From NCBI GenBank assembly GCA_022497155.1, contig MU385710.1, positions 1,240,001 to 1,304,000 of the forward strand: a stretch of DNA of 64,000 nucleotides. Reading direction: 5' to 3'. The DNA is from Whalleya microplaca. Lineage: Eukaryota; Ascomycota; Sordariomycetes; Xylariales; Xylariaceae. Below, piece by piece: positions 58,069 through 64,000 of the stretch. The position numbers and the translations under genes were made by a program. The notes under the pieces were generated by a model. That model had not been told where the DNA came from. It did not search any database and saw only the letters and a program-made list of their open reading frames with translations. Numbering within the stretch: the first letter of the stretch is position 1; every line of letters starts with the position of its first letter.

Positions 58069-59554
58069 TTAATCCGCCAAGCGGACAGCGTAGAACACGC
58101 CGCCGGGCATGACATACCAGCGGCAGTCGCCGAGGTGATCGATGCCGAAGCGGTTGCGCAGGGTCCACTCGCCGTCGAGCTCGCGGCAGTAGTACATGCG
58201 CGAGGGGTCGGTGTCCGCGGGCGCGATGTCCTGCGGCTCCAGCGCCCCGTTGTTGCGCGCCTGGTGGTACTGCTCCAGCTGCACCTCCGTGCCCGTCCGG
58301 CCGATGCCCATGACGTCCGGCGCGCCGCCGTAGGGCGGCACCTGGCCCGGCGCACCGCCGGGGAACATACCGGGGATCTGCGCCGGCTGCGCGATGATCG
58401 GTGCCGCTTGGCCCAAGATTTGGGCTGGCTGGAACGCGTTGGGCGCCGCAGCCGCCTGGCCTTGGATGAAGATCGGCTGCTGGGCGGGCGCCTGGCCTGC
58501 GATCTGGATGGGCGCGGTGGCGATACCCTGTGCCGGCTAGAAGACGCTAGGTTAGCTTGGCTTCTTCGGTCTGGAAAAAGAATGCGGAGGAGGTACGGAT
58601 GCAGAGATAAAGAGACGAAGAAATCAATGAAAGGGGGAATGGGGAGGGTGTAACGGATGGATAGATGGCAAGGTCAGGTGGAGAGAGAGCTCTGATAGGT
58701 CCATTCATCTTGAACAGGGCGGCGCAAGGTCGCGCATAATGGAGATTCACTCGCACGCGGCCTGCCCAACTACTAGACTTCGGATTGTTTTTTTGACTTG
58801 CATTGAGGAGAATGATGGGCGCAGGTCCCGCCATCTGAGGTGCCTGCTGCGCAACGAAATATGGAGGTTGTACCTGTTGAACCGGGACGTATTGGATGGG
58901 CGCGCCGCCGACGCCCGGCGCTCCGGCGGTCTGAACGACCTGGTAGAGGCGGCCGTCGACCGTCACGTACTGGCCGACATTCTCGTTGCCGAATCGGGGG
59001 GCATTGGGGGCGTCAAAGCGCGGATGGTAGGTGTGCATGATGGGGCCATAAGTAGTGTCGGGGACCTGGGGCTGGAAGTGCTGGCCCGCGTTGGGCATCG
59101 CTCCGTTCTGGTAGGCCATGGTGATGGGGTCCTGGCTTGCAGGAGCGAAGTAAGGGTTGGGCTGAGTAGTAGTGTTCTGGCTTACAGTTGCGAAGTAAGG
59201 GCTGGGCTGAGTGGTAGTGTTCTGGAAGAAGCCGGGAGGGGCTTGGGTCGGGGGTACGAATCCCGGAGTCTGATGCAACTGCGGCTGCTGAGCAGAAATA
59301 GGGTTCGCTCCGTTGACGGTGCTGTAGGCGAGACCACCGCCAGGCAAGTTGGTGACTTGGTGCTCAAATCCGGGTCCGGGCAGCTGGTAGGTTGATTGAG
59401 TGTTGTCGGGTTGCTGCTTGGTTTCCTGGGCAGGCGGGGGCTGCTGGACGTGGATGTTGCTTTTCTTATTGTTGCTGTTGTTGTTGCTGGTTTTGGCGGT
59501 GGATGATGAAGGAGGTAGCTTGGAGGAACCACTGACTCCGGGTGATTTACCCAT
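58069..59554 (-). CDS. Pro/Gln/Asn-rich protein with a conserved-looking C-terminus
   Basis: Exons (complement) 59554..58757 and 58536..58069; a 220-nt intron with GCTAACC branch and TTCTAG acceptor; 421 aa. The donor is either GTGCGA (58756, used here) or GTGAAT (58750); both are phase 0, adding two residues in the second case. Most of the protein is disordered: Ser/Asn-rich start, then Gln/Pro-rich tracts (QPPPAQETKQQPDNTQ; QNTTTQPSPYF and QNTTTQPNPYF as a near-repeat) and Gly/Ala/Pro-rich PGGAPGQVPPYGGAPDV. The last 45 residues are compact and aromatic (MYYCRELDGEWTLRNRFGI, WYVMPGGVFYAVRL). Family not recognised. Composition suggests a protein that phase-separates or binds partners through short motifs (inference). 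Confidence 0.75.
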
Positions 59555-60896
59555 TGTCGGACAGACTGCTTAGGTGGATGTACCTCGCAGTGATTGCGCG
59601 CAGAGTGGATGACGAGATGGGTGCAGACCAATAGTAATTTTGGCCTTAAATTTGCAGGACGGAGTGTGACCACATTTCAGAAGCAGGTGCAAGTTGGCAA
59701 ATAGACCTGGTTGAGTAGTGCAGGGAAGATTGGTGAAATGTGTTGGGAAAGATTCTGAAAATATCTTGAGTAATATTCTCAGAGGTATGTAGGCGGAGAA
59801 TGATGTGTCAATGACAGAACCTCTTTGTAGTTTGGCCGCCAGCTTTTGGTTGGAGAAAATTTACACCGATTTTGCTCTTGCCATTGCCATTGCTATAGCA
59901 AGTATCAATTCGGATGTTTCAAGGTACTTTCTGCCTGGCAACGCAAATCCTCACCGTTGGTTCATTGGTGCTGGTTGGTATTTGTCTGGAGTCGAGGTAG
60001 CTTGGTAGATGCTACAAGACCAAACAAAGCATCTACGCAGAGCATTTCAAAAATCGATTGGATATCATGGTGGCATCAGGGCAAGAAATAGAAATCAAAA
60101 TTAGAAATAAATAAAAATAAAATACTTACAGTATCTCCTATTCTCGAAACCCATTGGTATCCATCCCACACATACTGGAACATCTGTGTTGACGGATCCT
60201 CCTCGAGGTAGATATCCCGGACGGGCCAGCACGGAAGGCAGCACATGTCGACGGCGTTCTGTTTACACAATGACCCGAGGGTGCAAAAGACTGTATCGGA
60301 TGTCGTGGTCAGGAGTAGTGATGCACACACTCTCTGACAAATGGGCAGTGCTGGGGCTGACGGGTGGGTTGTTTGGTGGATCGAGGAAGGAACTCTGAGT
60401 GAAGGGGCAACATTGTCTCAAATCGAGATGGTATAAGCTTCCTACCTAATAGCTATGGCGAAACTCAGGTGCCTTTCCATAGGGTTCGCTGTTTGCTGTT
60501 TACCGTTTACCTCGATCCACTGCCCCTACTCTGCACCATCCAGACGATATAAACAGATTACTTTCGTCGCATAGTAACCAATTATCACATCGTCGCAGCT
60601 CATCCCCAGTATAACCTCATTTACATAGAAAGTGGGGATTGATTCGTTTGTTGACTACATGTGCCTAGTTCTTTATGACTAGTGCAATCAATAGAAAGTG
60701 TACAAGAAGAGAAGTTTGACGCCCGACAGCGTGAATCATACACAAGTATATCAGGTATCACATACCCAACCAGTTATGCCAACACTACAGCCTCTTTGCC
60801 AGGCTAAAACCCATTCCGTGAAATGACTCCCATGAAATGACTCCCATGACCCTCCTTCCTCTGACACTATCAGCTAGGAGGCAATGCCCTCGCCAT
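59555..60896. other. intergenic region with a possible small exon
   Basis: 1.3 kb between the Pro/Gln-rich gene start and the stop of the next minus-strand gene. Apart from the candidate small exon at 60130-60246, nothing was supported. Confidence 0.5.
60130..60246 (-). CDS. possible small-protein exon (MCCLPCWPVRDIY...)
   Basis: An ATG at 60246 in context GACATGT opens 39 codons, MCCLPCWPVRDIYLEEDPST... ending at a good donor (GTAAGT at 60129). The peptide is non-repetitive with Trp and Tyr (VWDGYQWVSRIG), which looks coding, but no second exon can be fixed: acceptors at about 60016 and 60002 both give only short tails. The family is not recognised. It may be the first exon of a small gene or chance. 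Confidence 0.3.
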
Positions 60897-62422
60897 TCAA
60901 GTAATCGGAATCAGGTCGATATCGTCCAAATCCTCCTGGGATTCCTCCCGGGGATCCTCCCAAGTAACAAATTCCGGTTCGTCCGCGGAGTGCTGCTGAG
61001 CTGGAGCTTCGTCAATTTCCCGTGTATTCCGCTGCTTCTCTTCAGCGATGCGGCGGGTCTCGCCCAGTGCGGAGGTCTATCATCTTCGTGTTAGCCTTGA
61101 ATTTATTCCCCTCCCCTCCCTCGTTCCGACTCGACCTAGGTAGGTGACAACTTACTCGAATGAAAATGGCCGAGCGACCCAGATCCCGGCATAGCAATAG
61201 CATACCCTCATACTGCTCGTAGGTGTTGACAGGGGACCAGTTCAAATCAACAGACACCTGCGGCTTGCCGGCTCTGGATCCCCGCGGCACGTCCACGAGG
61301 CGGTACGACCAATCCTTGTCCTCGTCCTCCTCCTCCGGGCCCAGCAGGTTGCGGTACCAGAAGCCCATGACCTGCCATATCGAGGTGGCGTTTATGAGCA
61401 GGTGGTGGAAGTAGTGGATCCCCAGCTCGGGGGAGGCCGGGGCCATGAAATCCTTGACGTTGAGGTCTCCGAATTCGGACACCGTCACCGCATACATCTT
61501 CATATAGCGCTTGACGACTGCCGATGGGTCGGGCGATTCGTATGAGGGCGAGGGTTCATTGTCTAGGAGCCGGTAGCGGGCCAGGAGCTCGACCTACATA
61601 CATAGAATCGATTAATTAACCCAGGAAATTCGATGGGGGGAAGGGGCGGAGGGGCGGGCTACGATTATAAGCATTAACTGACCTTCTCAAAGAACTCGAG
61701 GGTGCATGCCTTGACCGGGTTGAAGATATCCTCGGACGTAAGCGCAAGCCAGCCCTCCTTATCGATTTCCACCTCCATCAACTTGTCGACCTTGTGCGCC
61801 AGACCCGGATCTGCATCGATGGCGTCCTGCAGCTGCTGGCGCCGCTCCAGGAGCGCGGGGTCCGTGGGAGCGCTGCTGTCGAAGGGGGTGAAGAAGTGGT
61901 ACATCGGGTCGTCCTTGTCAGGGATCATCATGCCGTACTCCCGCATCCCGGGGCCGTCGAAGATCCACTCTTCGGATTCGTACGTCAAGAAGTTAGCGGA
62001 CTCGCCGTCTTGGACTTGGTACTGGACCACGTTGTCCCGGTCCGAAACGCGCTTCTCCTTGGATTGCCAGGTCTGGCAGCAGTTCTCGATGAACTCCTCC
62101 TTGATCCGGTTGACCGCTTCCTAGTCGGTTGCCATCGTCGAGGTGGGTTGAGAGGGTGGTACTTGAAGGTGTCAGGAATAGAGTATGTCTGTAATTAATG
62201 TTTAATGTTCTGTCAAGGTATGACGAACAAAAAAGATATCCTGGCCAGATATTGGAAATTGAGGAGAGGTGGGTGGTGGGAGTAAACCTGGCGGAGAAGG
62301 TGAAGAGTATGTAGAAGTTGCCGTGTCAAGCACGCGTCAAAGAGTTCTTGAAAAAAGTGCAGGCACTTAACAATAAAGATCAGAAACCTGCATACGTCGT
62401 CGGTAAGGGGCATGCTTGTCAT
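60897..62422 (-). CDS. unrecognised fungal protein, about 355 aa, ambiguous 5' end
   Basis: Certain exons (complement): 62120..61683, 61593..61156, 61076..60897, with introns of 89 and 79 nt, all phase 0 (FFEKVELLARYRLL and SAIFIRTSALGETRR at the junctions). Upstream, ATGGCAACCGAC at 62135 is in frame but followed by TAG at 62123-62121. Either that TAG is a splice acceptor, with a first exon 62422..62396 (MTSMPLTDD, donor GTATGC) as modelled here, or the natural start is at 62135 and carries a nonsense change. The body is acidic and globular (EEWIFDGPGMREYGMM, MYHFFTPFDSSAP, GIHYFHHLLINATSIWQVMG), perhaps an alpha+beta fold; the C-terminus is Glu/Asp-rich. No family recognised. Confidence 0.7.
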
Positions 62423-62876
62423 GTGTGGTATTCAACTGTCAAGAACAACTACAGAAGCTGTAGGTGCGTACCTATGTAAGTATATGCCCGTCTGCCCCTG
62501 GATACTACAAAGCGTTCCTTCTGTCCTGACTTCACCTATAGCAACCACGGGTTGAACGGATCTCTAATGATCATCCAAAAATCTTGATTCCGTCCTATTC
62601 TTGACTTGAACGCCTACCTATCCACAGCCGCGGATGCTTTCTACACCCAACCACCTAACCACCTATTCTACATACATGTCCAGTCGGAGGAGAGATCATC
62701 ATGGCTTTTGCAGCCAGCCCCAAGGTAGATTTTGCTCACACGATTAAAATCGAAGCAATCGTCGTACGACGCAGGGACTCGTTTTCAGGTCCAATATCAT
62801 ACACATTTAATAAATCTTTGGTTCTTCCTCGAGCCAAGCATTCGGGGCATTTCGTAATAAATTAGGGTCTCTAGAG

Positions 62877-63657
62877 CTAAAAGTGCTCATGACCATGCTT
62901 TTCAGTTGTTGGCATCAGGACCTGTCTTGTGACCTGTTGCTAGTTAGTTTAGAACCCTCATAAAGACTGTAGAGTATCATACCGCCCATGCTCCCGCTAC
63001 CGAGGCCACAATGCCTCCTGATATTAACATCGGTCGAAATCCTCTCGTACTCTTAAACAACATGCCACTTAGAGCGCCCGCCGCAATGGTATTCGCCGCA
63101 TCATGCTTCCCCCTGACGTAGCCAATACCCGAGTTGAAGCAATTGTAGGTGATCGCAACGACGCCAGCCGAGTTACCCAAAAAGGGCCCTCGCCGTGTGA
63201 CGGCGTTGAGCACCGAGTTCAGGCGCAACTTCGGCGGCTGACCTATAGACCTCCTCAAGCCCTCTTGCAATCCCCATGCGCCTCCTAACGCCAATGCGCT
63301 CAGGTATGTGATGCCGGTTCCATAACACAAATCGTCGCTAAAGCCTCGAGACGGGATAGCGGATTGTGCGCCGGGCAGGTCAGACAGGGCCGATTCCTCC
63401 AAGCTCAAGTACTCCAACCCCTCCTTGTCCAGTCCGGCTAGGGGATGCAACTGTGACGGGTCGGCAAATGTGGAGCTGTTTAGAAAGGCTTCTACGCCTT
63501 GCGGTTCGGAGGATGCATATGGAGGCGCTGAAAAATCGCTGGTCGGCTCGGTAGTCGTGGATTGGGGTTGTGCGGAAGACGAGGACTGGTGGGAGGAAGA
63601 GGAGGAAGAGGAAGCGGAAGACGACTTCCGGCCGGTGAGCGCATCCCAGATGGACAT
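62877..63657 (-). CDS. tim23: Tim23, inner-membrane translocase channel subunit
   Basis: Exons (complement) 63657..62983 and 62933..62877; 49-nt intron with CTAAC branch; 243 aa. The start MSIWDALTGRK and Ser-rich N-terminus are typical. Soluble presequence-receptor region (about 30-100), then the Tim17/22/23 domain with four membrane segments from LCYGTGITYLSALALGGAWGL-type sequence (residues about 120-235): RRGPFLGNSAGVVAITYNC, AANTIAAGALSGMLFKSTRG, PMLISGGIVASVAGAWAV. The last exon adds TRQVLMPTTEKHGHEHF. Tim23 forms the presequence translocase of the mitochondrial inner membrane. The frame is open upstream to an ATG at 63825, which would add 56 residues; the 63657 start matches the family. 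Confidence 0.95.
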
Positions 63658-64000
63658 GTTGTTTATTATTAATGTAAGGGGGCAGTAAATACACAGAAGA
63701 GAAGAGCGAGTATTACGGCGCGCCGCTGTGTTGTCACCTGTCGCAGTAAGGTACGAATTCGCAACTTGGCATGGATGTGAGTGATAAGGTGAAGCTTTTA
63801 CCGATAGAGAAAAAAAAGTTTCCATTGCGCAGACGGAGATCTCTGTTGGTCCGTGCACAAACCGTCATACTGGGGCGACAGGAGCGACTGGCTGCCCAAA
63901 AACTTAATAATTTCTTGGCGCTCTTCATTGGCAGTAGCCCAGCAGCCAATACAGATCAAGAACATGATCAAATTCAGTTTCTACATTCTAGATACTTCTT
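63658..64000. promoter_or_regulatory. upstream region of tim23
   Basis: The 343 bp upstream of the Tim23 start hold no other gene that can be supported. A 71-codon minus-strand frame at 63734-63949 overlaps it without recognisable content. Confidence 0.5.

Noticed and set aside
58739..59395. 218-codon plus-strand frame
   Set aside because: Antisense to the Pro/Gln-rich gene; no initiation context or domain.
1..64000. Secondary-metabolite or defence gene cluster
   Set aside because: No polyketide synthase, NRPS, terpene synthase, P450 or transporter set was seen; neighbours are unrelated housekeeping genes.

Overview
This window comes from a filamentous ascomycete (Pezizomycotina, most likely Sordariomycetes; the class is inferred, not proven). 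The evidence is many short spliceosomal introns (about 48-160 nt, GT-AG, CTAAC/CTGAC-like branch sites), typical fungal families (a HET-domain protein, a PTH11-type rhodopsin-domain membrane protein, Mss51, Rse1, Tim23, Sip3/Lam), gene-rich mid-GC blocks and one AT-rich, repeat-decayed block. No prokaryotic feature, CRISPR array, rRNA or convincing functional tRNA was seen.

Layout. 1-3499: 3' part of a ZNFX1/NFX1-type SF1 helicase, cut by the window edge. 5.3-6.1 kb: unrecognised single-exon gene. 7.6-8.6 kb: secreted-type single-pass membrane protein with a Ser/Thr stalk and a Pro-Ala repeat tail. 9.6-14.3 kb (minus): long ankyrin-repeat protein resembling the Set3-complex subunit Hos4. 16.06-18.0 kb: ALKBH6-like dioxygenase and polyprenol reductase, tail to tail with 21 bp between stop codons. 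18.0-25.3 kb: AT-rich block with tRNA-like repeat debris and a HET-domain gene broken by one frameshift. 25.3-26.8 kb: seven-exon Rbg1/DRG1 GTPase. 26.8-32.4 kb: largely empty. 32.4-34.2 kb: domesticated CENP-B/Tc5-type DNA-binding protein. 36.5-40.3 kb (minus): PXA-domain protein with a 1.5 kb intron. 41.1-47.2 kb: MSS51 and RSE1, divergent. 47.4-53.4 kb: intracellular LysM protein and the Sip3/Lam lipid-transfer protein, divergent. 54.2-55.6 kb (minus): seven-TM rhodopsin-domain protein. 58.1-59.6 kb (minus): Pro/Gln-rich protein. 60.9-62.4 kb (minus): unrecognised conserved-looking protein whose 5' end is ambiguous. 62.9-63.7 kb (minus): TIM23.

The genes are mostly independent housekeeping units rather than a pathway or cluster: mitochondrial biogenesis (Mss51, Tim23), splicing (Rse1), translation (Rbg1), membrane contact and trafficking (Sip3/Lam, PXA), ER dolichol synthesis, and chromatin or RNA surveillance (Hos4-like, ZNFX1-like). 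The HET gene and its AT-rich flanks look like an accessory island. Gene models were assembled by hand from open frames, splice motifs and phase; every multi-exon model reported keeps a continuous frame. Domain names come from remembered family patterns, not from searches.
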